From: CATOSK01 sp963665735 | GTDB lineage: Bacteria; Chloroflexota; Dehalococcoidia; Lucifugimonadales; UBA3495 | Assembly: GCA_963665735.1 (NCBI GenBank) | Contig: OY762444.1 | Coordinates: 372,001-436,000, forward strand | Direction of reading: 5' to 3' | Length of the DNA stretch: 64,000 nt | Part shown: one piece after another, positions 18,215-27,076 of the stretch | How the letters are laid out: every line of letters begins with the position of its first letter | Position numbering within the stretch: the stretch's first letter is position 1 | The notes under the pieces: generated by a model | What the model saw: only the letters and a program-made list of their open reading frames with translations | What the model was told of the DNA's origin: nothing | The model's database searches: none | Program-made: the position numbers and the translations under genes

Positions 18215-18262
18215 AAGGGTGGGTTGAAAGTCCCTTCTTCGCTGCTTTCCCGACACGATGCC

Positions 18263-18305
18263 GCCCCCACTCTTACCCTCCCTCTACACGGGGGAGGGAA
18301 TTTCT
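18263..18305 (-). repeat. Family A G-rich hairpin repeat (reverse copy)
   Basis: This is the only family A copy on the minus strand: CCCCCACTCTTACCCTCCC, then a hairpin with GGGGGAGGG. It fills the gap between the thiolase and the BrkB-like gene. Confidence 0.7.
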
Positions 18306-18349
18306 TATGCACATCTAAGGCCGTACATCCCGCATCGGGCTGAAATTTC

Positions 18350-20098
18350 GTGAGTTTATCCGATAAAACATCCAAAACATCGGAACGAGTGGCCGAAAGG
18401 GTCAAGGAAACCCTGACGCAGGAACCCGGCGCGCAGCAAAGCCCCATAAATTCCCGCGTGGTGCGTTCCGCGGCCCTTCTGGCCGTCAGAAGTACGCGTT
18501 CGATAGGACTTGGAGCCGGCAACCTGGCCCGCGAGGCGGTTGAAGGGGCAGTTCAAGCCGTGGGGGAAGTGGGCGGAGAGACCAGGGCTTTCGTCAAAGA
18601 TGCCGTCATCGGTGTCCTGGAAGGCACGGAACAGGTGGTAACTATAACTACGCCGGTGGTGCGCGAAGCGGTGGTCGGCGCGGTCAGGGGTTCCCGCAAG
18701 GCCGGAGAACGAGCCGGGGACGCCGGGCGCGACGCCGTGGAAGGGGCCATCGTCGGCGCCGCCGCCGTGGGGATGGACCAGGTCCAGGGGGCTTCGGCTG
18801 CGGTGGAAGGCGCTTTGACCGCCGTGCAGGAGGCGGGAGGCGAACTGCAAGAAGCCGCCAATGCCGCCGTAAGCGGGGTAGTCTCCGGCATGGCCGCTAC
18901 CGGCGGCGATGTAGCGGCGGTCACCAGGGAGACTGCCCACCAACTGGTAACTCATGCCACGGTATCCTCGGCGGAAGTGGCAGAAGTCGGACGCCTGGCT
19001 GAGAATATGGTCGAAGCCGCCCTTATCGAGGCGGAAAACGTCGAGGCCCCGACGGGCAAGGTGACGGTTGCAGTTGCTGCCGGGGCGGTAGAGGCGGCTT
19101 ACGAGGCCGGCCAATCCTATGGAGAAAGCGCCCGGCGGTCGGTTTTGCTCTACGTCAAGACGGCCCGGCAGGACATCGCGCCGGAAGTGGAGCGAACCCT
19201 GTCCGAGATTGCCATGCGACTGTCCACCGAACTGCCCCAGGGACGGGCTGCCTGGCGAGGCCGGGCGTTGTTCCAAGCTCTGCGCCTGTTGCTCCGCTCC
19301 GGGGGAATAGACCTGTCCGGGGCCTTGGCTTATTTCGCCATCATGTCCTTCTTCCCCATGATGGCGCTGGTGATAATGGGCTTGTCGGTTTTTGGAAATT
19401 CCGAAGCAGTCAGCAACTGGCTGGCCGCAACCCTGGCCCACATCTTCCCCGCGTCCGAGGAAATACTACAGCAGGCCGTCCAAAGTCTGTCCAGCGGGTC
19501 GCTGACCATCAGCCTGGTTGTATTGGTGGGCCTGCTGATTGGGGCCAACGGCTTGTTCATGTCGGTCAATCGCGCGGTCAACCGAATCTTCCAGCTTGAT
19601 ATGAGAAGATTGGTGGCTACGTCGGTGAGACACATCGGCATAGTGGCCCTGCTGACAGTCCTCTTCCTGGCGTCGCTGGGCATTACCGCGGCTTTACACG
19701 CTGTGGCTGGCTTCGGCGGTACGACATTAGGAACTGTAGAGGGAATATCCACGGCTCTCCTCGTAGCGCTGGGAATCGTAACAACCTTGTTGCCCTTGGC
19801 CTTGACCGCCTTCCTTTTCACCATCGTTTACTGCTGTCTGCCCAATTGTCGGGTAGAATGGCGGGACGCCGCCTTCGGGGGCATCATCGCGGTCATCCTT
19901 TTCGAGTTGGGCAAGCACCTGTTCTTCTGGTTCGTCGGTCTATCCAGCCAGAGAGATGCCGTTTACGGGCCGGTGGCGTCGGCGGTAGTGCTGCTGATGT
20001 GGGCTTACATCGCGGGTTTCATATTCCTCTACGGCGCGGCTCTGACGAAGATTGCCGGAGAGTTGCGCCCCCGGATGGCGGGCGGCAAGAGTGGTTAA
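18350..20098 (+). CDS. YihY/BrkB-family membrane protein with long amphipathic N-terminal extension
   Basis: The C-terminal half (from about residue 305) is a YihY/BrkB (UPF0761) integral membrane protein with about six helices, including GALAYFAIMSFFPMMAL, LIGANGLFMSVNRAVNRIF and AVYGPVASAVVLLMWAYIAG. The first 300 residues are unlike the usual family. They form a long chain of Ala/Val/Gly/Glu-rich 11- to 18-residue segments (such as VVGAVRGSRKAGERAG and VEGAIVGAAAVGMDQVQG), probably amphipathic helices like those of LEA or lipid-surface proteins. The start is GTG 18350 with a weak ribosome-binding site. The function of the family is uncertain, so neither half can be assigned a substrate. 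Confidence 0.85.
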   Translation: MSLSDKTSKTSERVAERVKETLTQEPGAQQSPINSRVVRSAALLAVRSTRSIGLGAGNLAREAVEGAVQAVGEVGGETRAFVKDAVIGVLEGTEQVVTITTPVVREAVVGAVRGSRKAGERAGDAGRDAVEGAIVGAAAVGMDQVQGASAAVEGALTAVQEAGGELQEAANAAVSGVVSGMAATGGDVAAVTRETAHQLVTHATVSSAEVAEVGRLAENMVEAALIEAENVEAPTGKVTVAVAAGAVEAAYEAGQSYGESARRSVLLYVKTARQDIAPEVERTLSEIAMRLSTELPQGRAAWRGRALFQALRLLLRSGGIDLSGALAYFAIMSFFPMMALVIMGLSVFGNSEAVSNWLAATLAHIFPASEEILQQAVQSLSSGSLTISLVVLVGLLIGANGLFMSVNRAVNRIFQLDMRRLVATSVRHIGIVALLTVLFLASLGITAALHAVAGFGGTTLGTVEGISTALLVALGIVTTLLPLALTAFLFTIVYCCLPNCRVEWRDAAFGGIIAVILFELGKHLFFWFVGLSSQRDAVYGPVASAVVLLMWAYIAGFIFLYGAALTKIAGELRPRMAGGKSG

Positions 20099-20138
20099 GC
20101 CGGGGTGAATCGGTTAGCCGGACAGCAAGGAAGATGAT

Positions 20139-21521
20139 ATGACCACACCGGAAACGGAACAGCCCCAGGCAATTTCACCCGAAGAGGCGTCGCAAATCGC
20201 GGCCAATGTTCGGAAACTGTTAAAAGCCGGCAACGACGCGCTGGCCTGGGAACAGCTGAGCCGGCTGCACCCGGCAGACGTGGGCAGCATATTGGCCTCC
20301 CTGCCCAGTTCCAGCCGGGATACCCTGGTGCGGGTCATGTCGCCGGACACCGCGGTATGGATTCTGGACCACATGAACCCCCTGGACGCGGCCCGGGTGG
20401 CGACCCGGCTGGGTTCGCAAATGCTGACGGGAACTCTCCGCCAACTCAACCCGATGGAAGCCGTTTCCGTGTTGCAGCGGCTTCCTTTGCCCCTGTGGCA
20501 AACCCGGGAAGTGGTTCAGGACCTGGACGCCCCGCCGGAGGAAACGGAACTGGTAACCTACGCTCCGGGCACTGCCGGGGCGATTATGGTGTCCCAATTT
20601 CCCTCGGTGAACATCAACGACCCCACCAAAGCCGCCCTGGACAATCTGCTGGAACTGGAACGCACCCGGTACAAGTTCACCGACGTTTTCGTGCTGGGCG
20701 ATGAGGGACAGTTGGCCGGCCAGGTGAATATGGTGGACTTGGCCCTGGCCCCGGTGGATACGGCAGTCAGCGATGTAGCGACGCCCATAGTAGCCACCGT
20801 TGACGTCGGCACTCCCACGGCGGAGTGCGCCCGCCTGCGGCGACACTACAACCTTTCCCAGTTGCCGGTGGTGCAGGACGGACGCCTTATCGCCGTCATT
20901 CCCGCCGAGGCCCTGTTGAGCGCAGTAGTCGGGGAAGACACCCGGCAGATGCTCCAGGTAGCCAACGTAGCCGGGGAAAGCATAGATGGCCCCCTCACTG
21001 CCTCCATCCGGACGCGCCTGCCCTGGCTGACGGTAAACCTGGGGACAACCTTCCTGGCCGCGGCCACCGTTGCCCTGTTTGAATCAACGCTGGCCCAGGT
21101 AGTGGTGCTGGCGGCGTTCTTGCCCGTGGTGGCCGGACAGGGAGGCATCGGCGGCACTCAAACTCTCACCCTTATCGTTCGCTCCATTGCCTTGGGCGAA
21201 TTGGTCGGCGCGGTGGCCTGGCGGTTGTTGGCGCGGGAGGCGATTTTAGGACTGCTGCACGGAATTTGGCTGGGCATCCTGGTGGCAGTCATCGCTATTT
21301 TATGGAAACAGAATTTGGGTCTGGGCCTGGTGCTGGGGTTGGCGATGCTGGGCAACATGATTATCGCCGGGACAATTGGCGCTGCGGTTCCCCTGTTCCT
21401 GCGGAGGATTGGAGTTGACCCGGCCGTAGCCTCGGCGGTGGTGGTGACCACGTTCACCGACGTATTCGGATTTCTGCTGTTCCTGGGCATTGCCAGCGCC
21501 GCTATCAATCTCATCCAGTAA
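20139..21521 (+). CDS. mgtE: MgtE-type magnesium transporter
   Basis: A 460-residue Mg2+ channel/transporter. Residues 20-130 are the superhelical MgtE N domain (HPADVGSILASLPSSSRD). A CBS pair follows (about 135-265), containing YAPGTAGAIM and the NLSQLPVVQDGRLIAVI segment. Five membrane helices follow from residue 285, with PVVAGQGGIGGTQTLTL and GLVLGLAMLGNMIIAGTIGA forming the pore. ATG 20139 has AAGGAAG upstream, 40 bases behind the BrkB-like gene, which may be cotranscribed. The CBS/N domain normally gates the pore by intracellular Mg2+. Confidence 0.95.
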   Translation: MTTPETEQPQAISPEEASQIAANVRKLLKAGNDALAWEQLSRLHPADVGSILASLPSSSRDTLVRVMSPDTAVWILDHMNPLDAARVATRLGSQMLTGTLRQLNPMEAVSVLQRLPLPLWQTREVVQDLDAPPEETELVTYAPGTAGAIMVSQFPSVNINDPTKAALDNLLELERTRYKFTDVFVLGDEGQLAGQVNMVDLALAPVDTAVSDVATPIVATVDVGTPTAECARLRRHYNLSQLPVVQDGRLIAVIPAEALLSAVVGEDTRQMLQVANVAGESIDGPLTASIRTRLPWLTVNLGTTFLAAATVALFESTLAQVVVLAAFLPVVAGQGGIGGTQTLTLIVRSIALGELVGAVAWRLLAREAILGLLHGIWLGILVAVIAILWKQNLGLGLVLGLAMLGNMIIAGTIGAAVPLFLRRIGVDPAVASAVVVTTFTDVFGFLLFLGIASAAINLIQ

Positions 21522-21596
21522 CCGGCGCGGTTTCATGGCCTGTGCTTGTTGCCGGGCAAGCCTTCCTATGCCGGCCCCGCCGGAACCAATGCCGCC

Positions 21597-22736
21597 CTAA
21601 TAAATGCCGGGGCAAATCCGGTACTTGACCTTGGACTGATACTCGGCCCACTTTTCGGCGCCGTATTTCTCGGCGCAGACCTTGTCGTCCCCGCGTTGCC
21701 GGAAGGTAAAGAACGTAACCACGAAGACGAAGTAAGTCCAGGCCCAGGGATTCGCGAAGTGGCCGAATACCAGGGCAATTGACAGGGCCAGAAACCCCTC
21801 GCCCATGTAGTTGAAATGGCGGGCGACACCCCACAGACCGCTGTACAGAATCTTGCGGTCGCCGGCCTCGATGTACTTAGGCTCTATGATTCCGAGAAAC
21901 TTGCGGTCGGGCCACCGCTTGAAGGTGTACTTCTGCAAGTTGGCGCCGCGTCCGATGCCCCACCCCAGCAGGAACAGCGCACAAGACCCGATGAGCCAGA
22001 TATATGTCCATACCGGCGAGAATCCGGGGTTCGGGTAAGCGGCCATGCCCCACAACGGGATTATGAACACCCATCCGTAGATGACGAGGCCGCCCCAGAG
22101 CAACATGAAGCCCAGCTTTTCATGGATAACGTCGTAGGTATATAGCTGGACACGCTCGAATATGAAGTAGTCCAGCACGTAGAACGTGAAGAACGCGGCG
22201 TACAGGAAAACCCCCGGGTTGGAGTCTGCTCCAAAGACTTCGTAGTGGTACGCGGCCCCGGACAGGGCGTTCAGCGAAAACATCGTCCCGCCGACGACGT
22301 ACAAATACATCTTCACGTCGAAGCGTTCTTTCAACAATGGCAGCTCCAGGGCGCGCCCCAACCACAGAGCCTTTAGCGGATTCTTTACCTCCCCTTGCGG
22401 CTGGCTGAACACCGCCGCGATTGCCATGATGACGCAAAAGACCGTTCCGCCAGCCACCGCGTAAATCGTTGACCGATAAAACCAATCACGGGGCATCCCG
22501 GTAAGCTCGAAAGCCCAAACGACAACCGCGATGACGAACACCAAAAGACCGTTCAGGCGGTAGTTGCGGGGTTCGCCGGTCTCCGAATTGATGACGTAGC
22601 CGGTAACGCGCCTCGCCGGCAGTATAATCTGGGCCAGGAAAAACGCCGCGAAAATCGCCAGCGGCGTGAAAAACCCCGCAATAGCTTCCGTCGTCGAAAG
22701 CTCAAACAGGTGCCCGATGCCAAGCCAATCAATCAT
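21597..22736 (-). CDS. ERG4/ERG24-family sterol/steroid reductase homologue
   Basis: The 379-residue polytopic membrane protein has about nine hydrophobic helices. Its C-terminus matches the ERG4/ERG24 family: ILYSGLWGVARHFNYMGE, then the terminal CAEKYGAEKWAEYQSKVKYR segment followed by ICPGIY. In eukaryotes this family reduces delta-14, delta-24(28) or delta-7 double bonds of sterols with NADPH. In this bacterium the substrate is unknown and no sterol-synthesis genes are seen in the window. I prefer ATG 22736 with GAGG nine bases upstream. It stands alone, convergent with mgtE. Confidence 0.85.
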   Translation of the reverse strand: MIDWLGIGHLFELSTTEAIAGFFTPLAIFAAFFLAQIILPARRVTGYVINSETGEPRNYRLNGLLVFVIAVVVWAFELTGMPRDWFYRSTIYAVAGGTVFCVIMAIAAVFSQPQGEVKNPLKALWLGRALELPLLKERFDVKMYLYVVGGTMFSLNALSGAAYHYEVFGADSNPGVFLYAAFFTFYVLDYFIFERVQLYTYDVIHEKLGFMLLWGGLVIYGWVFIIPLWGMAAYPNPGFSPVWTYIWLIGSCALFLLGWGIGRGANLQKYTFKRWPDRKFLGIIEPKYIEAGDRKILYSGLWGVARHFNYMGEGFLALSIALVFGHFANPWAWTYFVFVVTFFTFRQRGDDKVCAEKYGAEKWAEYQSKVKYRICPGIY

Positions 22737-22830
22737 CAACCAATACCTCGCCCATCGTCACTAAGCATTATGCAACCGGGCGCAAAAAGAGGTCAATTCG
22801 GTAGTGTTCCAATTTTAGGTGGTCTGGTTC

Positions 22831-22888
22831 TCGTCATTCCGGCGAAGAGCCGGCCCCGTACCACGATACGGGGCCGGAATCCAGGAAC
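22831..22888 (+). repeat. Family B palindromic repeat, extended form
   Basis: GTCATTCCGGC and GCCGGAATCCAG flank an inserted CCCCGTA...TACGGGG arm, making a longer hairpin. The remainder of the gap from 22737 to 23125 shows nothing else I recognise. Confidence 0.75.
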
Positions 22889-23125
22889 GTCTCGAGGCTT
22901 ATACTTGCCCATCAATGTAAAAACACCACCCGAAAAGGAACGCTACCCGCCGGCATTCCCCCGGTTGACGTTGTTGGCCCTTAAAGTTAGCATAACCGCA
23001 ACTGGCCCGGCGCTAACCCTGCCCCTTTCGGCTGTTGAACCCCGATTTATTCCCCATTAAGCGCCAAGCGCCGCTAGACCATATCTCGACCCGTTAATCC
23101 ACACCTTCCTCAAAACGGAGCAGCC

Positions 23126-24721
23126 ATGCCCAAACAAGAAAACATCGCCGACGTTCTGCTCATCGGTGCCGGAGCCTCCGGCGGAGCCTTCGCCTGGAGT
23201 ATGGCCCAGGCCGGCATCAAGGTGGTTTGCCTGGAACAGGGCGGTTGGGTTCCCAACAACGCCTACCCCACCTCCGAAACCGACCATCTGCTCCACTGGC
23301 AGACCGACTTCAACCCCAACCCCAATTTCCGCGGCCTGCCCGAGGACTATCCCGTCAACGAAGACGAAACCCCCATATCGCCCCTGATGTATAACGCCGT
23401 CGGCGGCAGCACCATCCATTGGGGTTCCCACTTTCCCCGCTTCCATCCCTCCGACTTCCGCCTCAAAACCCTGGACGGGGTGGCCGACGACTGGCCCATG
23501 ACCTACCAGGAATTGGAACCCTACTACGACCTTAACGACCGGATGCACGGCGTTTCCGGCCTCCAGGGTGACCCGGCCTATCCGCCCAAACCGCCGCGTC
23601 CCTGCCCGCCCCTGTCCATCGGCAAAGGCGGCGAGGCCGTGGCCCGCGGTTTCAACAAGCTGGGCTGGCACTGGTGGTCTTCCGACAACGCCGTTTCTTC
23701 CGTTCCCTATGACGGGCGGGAACCGGACTACGGCGGTTATCTCCGTTCCTTCAGCAGTTCCGACATCATCTATTGGCCCAAGGCCCTGATGATGGGCGCC
23801 CGTCTCAAGACCCACGCCCGCGTCCGGGAAATCCTGGTGGACGATTCCGGGCGGGCCTACGGCGCCCTCTACTATGACGCCAACGACAATCTTCAAGTGC
23901 AGAAGGGCAAGGTTGTCGTGCTGGCTTGCAACGGCATCGGCACCGCCCGCCTGCTCCTCAACTCCAAGTCGTCCCTTTTCCCCGACGGCCTGGCCAACAC
24001 CACCGGGTTGGTGGGCAAGAACCTGATGCACCACCCCTGCGGTATTGTCCTAGGGGTTTTCAACGAGCGGTTTGAGCAGAAAGGCGGCCCCCGGGGCAGC
24101 GCCATGCTGAGCCAGGAATTTTACGAAACCGACACCAATCGCGGCTTTGTGCGTGGTTACGATATGCAGGTCTTGGGCAACGAAATGCCTCCGCTGGCTA
24201 CCGCCCTGGGCGGATTGCTGGGCCAGTCGGTAGCCTGGGGCGCCGACCACCACCGGGAGTTTGCCGAACGGTTCGGCCACATGACGGGCATAACCCTGAT
24301 GACCGAAGACCTCCCCGAAGAACACAACCAGGTCACTCTCGATCCCGACCTGACCGATTCCCACGGCATTCCCGCCCCAAGGATTCAATACACCGTCAGC
24401 GAAAACACCAGCCGGATGCTTGACCACGCCGTCGCCCGCGCCACCGAAGTCATGGAGGCCGCCGGCGCCGTCAAGGTAATGTCCGCCAAGCTCCGCCGCA
24501 ACGCCGGTTGGCACCTGCTGGGGACGGCACGCATGGGCGACGACCCCGCCAACTCGGTGGTTGACCGTTTTGGCCGCGCCCACGACGTGCCTAACCTCTT
24601 CGTAATTGACGGCAGCATTTTCACCACCGGCGCCTGCATCAACCCCACCACTACCATTGAGTCCCTGGCCCTCCGCACCGCCGACTACCTGAAAGGCGAA
24701 GGAAACTCTATCCTCTCATAG
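23126..24721 (+). CDS. GMC-family FAD oxidoreductase
   Basis: This 531-residue flavoprotein has an N-terminal dinucleotide loop LIGAGASGG (residues 12-20), VGGSTIHWG (FAD-contact GMC motif, about 92-100) and a C-terminal His region GWHLLGTARMGDDP with INPTTTIESLALR. GMC enzymes oxidise alcohols, sugars or polyols at an FAD, passing electrons to O2, a cytochrome or other acceptors. The long acceptor loops suggest a dehydrogenase rather than an oxidase, but the substrate cannot be read from the sequence. The start ATG 23126 follows CGGAGC. No cytochrome or accessory subunit adjoins. Confidence 0.9.
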   Translation: MPKQENIADVLLIGAGASGGAFAWSMAQAGIKVVCLEQGGWVPNNAYPTSETDHLLHWQTDFNPNPNFRGLPEDYPVNEDETPISPLMYNAVGGSTIHWGSHFPRFHPSDFRLKTLDGVADDWPMTYQELEPYYDLNDRMHGVSGLQGDPAYPPKPPRPCPPLSIGKGGEAVARGFNKLGWHWWSSDNAVSSVPYDGREPDYGGYLRSFSSSDIIYWPKALMMGARLKTHARVREILVDDSGRAYGALYYDANDNLQVQKGKVVVLACNGIGTARLLLNSKSSLFPDGLANTTGLVGKNLMHHPCGIVLGVFNERFEQKGGPRGSAMLSQEFYETDTNRGFVRGYDMQVLGNEMPPLATALGGLLGQSVAWGADHHREFAERFGHMTGITLMTEDLPEEHNQVTLDPDLTDSHGIPAPRIQYTVSENTSRMLDHAVARATEVMEAAGAVKVMSAKLRRNAGWHLLGTARMGDDPANSVVDRFGRAHDVPNLFVIDGSIFTTGACINPTTTIESLALRTADYLKGEGNSILS

Positions 24722-24732
24722 CCCGTCAGATA

Positions 24733-24773
24733 ATCCCCTCCCCCTGGTAGGGGGAGGGTTAGGGAGGGGGTGA
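24733..24773 (+). repeat. Family A G-rich hairpin repeat
   Basis: CCCCTCCCCCT, a three-base loop, AGGGGGAGGG, then TTAGGGAGGGGGTGA. The G-run pattern G5-A-G3-TTA-G3-A-G5 suits a G-quadruplex on the plus strand. Confidence 0.85.
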
Positions 24774-24883
24774 ATTCGGCCTCCCCATTCCTGACATTTC
24801 CCCGTTGCCCGCCCTTCGCTCCCTTTGTTACCCTTCCTTGGCGCGCCCATGCGCCAACAAATTCTTTCCCTTGGAGGTACACC

Positions 24884-25246
24884 ATGCCCCGCGTTGTTCA
24901 TTTCGAAATCTACGCCGACGACGTTGACCGGGTTATCAAGTTCTACACCGATACCTTCGGCTGGACGGTGAACCAAGCTCCCGGTATGGAATACTGGCTG
25001 GTTATGACCGGCGAAGAAGGCCCCGGCATTGACGGCGGCATCATGGCCCGCCCCGACCCGGCGGCGGTAACAACTTCCATCGTGGAAGTCAGCTCAGTGG
25101 ACGACTACACCGGCAAAATCACCGACGCCGGCGGGACTTTGGTCATGCCCAAGGCAGCAATCCCCACCGTCGGTTATGTCGCCTACTTCAAGGACACCGA
25201 AGGCAATCCCTTCGGCATCTTCCAGCACGACGAATCCGCCGCCTGA
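24884..25246 (+). CDS. VOC-family (glyoxalase-like) protein
   Basis: A 120-residue single vicinal-oxygen-chelate unit, from ATG 24884 with TTGGAGG upstream. VVHFEIYADDVDRVIKFYT and GYVAYFKDTEGNPFGIFQ give the paired beta-alpha-beta-beta-beta motifs, with the metal-ligand positions His5 and Glu112. Such small VOC proteins dimerise and may isomerise, cleave or bind metabolites; the substrate is unknown. Confidence 0.85.
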   Translation: MPRVVHFEIYADDVDRVIKFYTDTFGWTVNQAPGMEYWLVMTGEEGPGIDGGIMARPDPAAVTTSIVEVSSVDDYTGKITDAGGTLVMPKAAIPTVGYVAYFKDTEGNPFGIFQHDESAA

Positions 25247-25301
25247 ACGTCCCAATCCACTCATCGGAGGGCGGGGAGGGATGAAAACCCCGGCGCCCCC
25301 A

Positions 25302-25340
25302 ACCCATCATTCCGGCGAAGGCCGGAATCCAGAAATCCCA
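25302..25340 (+). repeat. Family B palindromic repeat
   Basis: CATCATTCCGGCGAAGGCC-type palindrome followed by GGAATCCAGAAATCC. It lies in the gap 25247-25707, which otherwise holds the family C element and no gene. Confidence 0.8.
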
Positions 25341-25420
25341 AGCCCACAACGGCGTCCTTGACGGCAAGGAATCCTGGAACCGGCCAACGTCAGAATGCGA
25401 TTGGGGTGCCGCAGTCCCCA

Positions 25421-25583
25421 GGGTCTTTCGATTGTTGCAGTGGCCACCCCAATGTTACCCTGAACGAAGTGAAGGGTCTGAAATCCTACGGGCTGGACGA
25501 CGTAGGCCAAGGTAGGAATTTTGGATTCTTCGCTTTGCTCAGAATGACATACTTGCGCTATGGAGTGAAAATCAAAAGACCCT
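25421..25583 (-). mobile_element. Family C MITE-like element, reverse copy
   Basis: The element starts GGGTCTTTCGATTG and ends AATCAAAAGACCC, giving 12- to 13-base imperfect terminal inverted repeats. Inside is ACCCTGAACGAAGTGAAGGG and, near the end, TTCTTCGCTTTGCTCAGAAT. It has no coding capacity. Two further copies are at 30570 and 39053 in the other direction. Confidence 0.65.
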
Positions 25584-25707
25584 GCCGCAGTCCCAACCCT
25601 TGCTTGACACTTATGTCGCCAAAACGTAGGATAATTCCAGCCTGGCCGGGTAGTTGCAACGCTCAATCGTCCCCGCCGGGCCATTCATTTTTTGAGAGGT
25701 AACCGCA

Positions 25708-26655
25708 ATGGCTGATACTTTTGGTGAGGGCGATTTTCAATATACTTTCGTTGACGGTTGGATGAACCTTCCCGAGGGCATGACCCTGCTGGAATGTCCC
25801 GGCGTCGCCGTGGACGACGAAGACCGGGTTTTCATCCTGACCCGCGGCGAACATCCCATCTTCGTCTTTGACCAGGACGGCAACTTCATCCGCACCTTCG
25901 GCGAAGGTCTGTTCAGCAACCGCACCCACGGCCTCTATTACAGCCCCAGCGACGGCACCCTGCTGGCCGCCGACGACGGCATCCACACCATCCAGAAGTT
26001 CACCCCCGACGGCGAAAAGGTCATGGAAATCGGCGAGCGCAACCATCCGGCCCCTCGCTGGAGCGGCCAGCCCTTCAACCGGCCCACTTCCGCCGCCATC
26101 CGCCACAGCAACGGCGACGTTTACATCTCCGACGGCTACGGCAACTCCCGCATCCACGTTTACTCCGCCGCCGGCGATTACAAGTTTTCCTGGGGCGAAC
26201 CCGGCATTGACGCCGGCCAGTTCATTCGCCCGCACAACATCGCCGTGGACGACAATGAGCGGGTGTACGTGGTTGACCGGGAATGTCACCGGGTGCAGAT
26301 TTTCGACCCGGAAGGCGGCTTCATTACCATGTGGAGCAACATCCACCGCCCCGACTCCATGGTCCTTTGGCAAGACCACATCTACATCGGCGAGCTTAAT
26401 GGCATGGGCGGCGTGGACGACGCCCCCGGCCTGGGTCACCGGGTCTCCATCTACGACCTGGAAGGCAACCGGGTCTGTCTGTTCGGCGACAAAGAGGAAG
26501 GCGAAGGCCCCGGCCAGTTCATCGCCCCCCACGGCATTGCCGTTGACTCCACCGGCGCCGTTTACGTCGCCGAAGTTTCCTACACCATCCGCGGCTCCAA
26601 GATGGACCCGCCCCGGGAACTCCGCAGCTTCTCCAAGTACGCCCGGGTCTGGTAG
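25708..26655 (+). CDS. NHL-repeat six-bladed beta-propeller protein
   Basis: The 315-residue protein consists of NHL-type blades, each with a GVAVDDEDRVFIL-like core (residues 31-44), then IQKFTPDGEKVMEIGE, NIAVDDNERVYVVDR and GIAVDSTGAVYVAEV. No signal peptide is present, so it appears cytosolic. NHL propellers serve as ligand platforms or as lactonase/lyase scaffolds; the closest known roles are regucalcin- and peptidylamidoglycolate-lyase-like. No such active site is certain here. The start is ATG 25708 with GAGAGG upstream, and a strong terminator follows. Confidence 0.85.
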   Translation: MADTFGEGDFQYTFVDGWMNLPEGMTLLECPGVAVDDEDRVFILTRGEHPIFVFDQDGNFIRTFGEGLFSNRTHGLYYSPSDGTLLAADDGIHTIQKFTPDGEKVMEIGERNHPAPRWSGQPFNRPTSAAIRHSNGDVYISDGYGNSRIHVYSAAGDYKFSWGEPGIDAGQFIRPHNIAVDDNERVYVVDRECHRVQIFDPEGGFITMWSNIHRPDSMVLWQDHIYIGELNGMGGVDDAPGLGHRVSIYDLEGNRVCLFGDKEEGEGPGQFIAPHGIAVDSTGAVYVAEVSYTIRGSKMDPPRELRSFSKYARVW

Positions 26656-26662
26656 TAAAGTT

Positions 26663-26706
26663 GCCGCCGGCGCGCCGCCATTCCCGAGCAGCGCGCCGGC
26701 GGCTTT
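26663..26706 (+). terminator. Intrinsic terminator after the NHL gene
   Basis: A 13-bp GC stem (GCCGCCGGCGCGC at 26663-26675 with its complement at 26691-26703) and a 15-base loop are followed by TTT. Confidence 0.7.
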
Positions 26707-26727
26707 AACACGGGTTGGGAGTTTCTA

Positions 26728-26964
26728 ATGGTAACGTATGAAGTTTTTGTCGGAACCATGCTTTCGATGCTGTTGCTGGGTGCCGGAGCGTTCTACTGGC
26801 TGATGTTAGAAATGCGGGGTCTCTGCCAGGAAATACGGGAACTCCGAGCCGAACTTCGGTCAGAAATCCGCTCGGAAACCCAGCGAATACTGGAAGCCCT
26901 TTACTTCCATCGCCACGACGAGGGCGGAGCGGCGGTATTTTACCCGCCCACCTCTTCCGACTGA
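26728..26964 (+). CDS. Small one-TM coiled-coil protein, copy 1
   Basis: This 78-residue protein has one N-terminal membrane helix (about residues 5-27, FVGTMLSMLLLGAGAFYWLM). A short charged helix EIRELRAELRSEIRSETQR and the tail ALYFHRHDEGGAAVFYPP follow. It matches the next gene almost exactly at both ends and differs by a shorter helix, so the pair is a tandem duplication. The family is not recognised. The start ATG 26728 lies just after the NHL terminator. Confidence 0.75.
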   Translation: MVTYEVFVGTMLSMLLLGAGAFYWLMLEMRGLCQEIRELRAELRSEIRSETQRILEALYFHRHDEGGAAVFYPPTSSD

Positions 26965-27076
26965 CCGGCCAATGTTGAACGGCAAAGCATCCCTTCCCGG
27001 CAATGGCGATCCCTATAACGCCCAAGGCTGGCAACCCGGACAACGCCGGCCTCTTGACACCAATGGAGAGTTGCTT

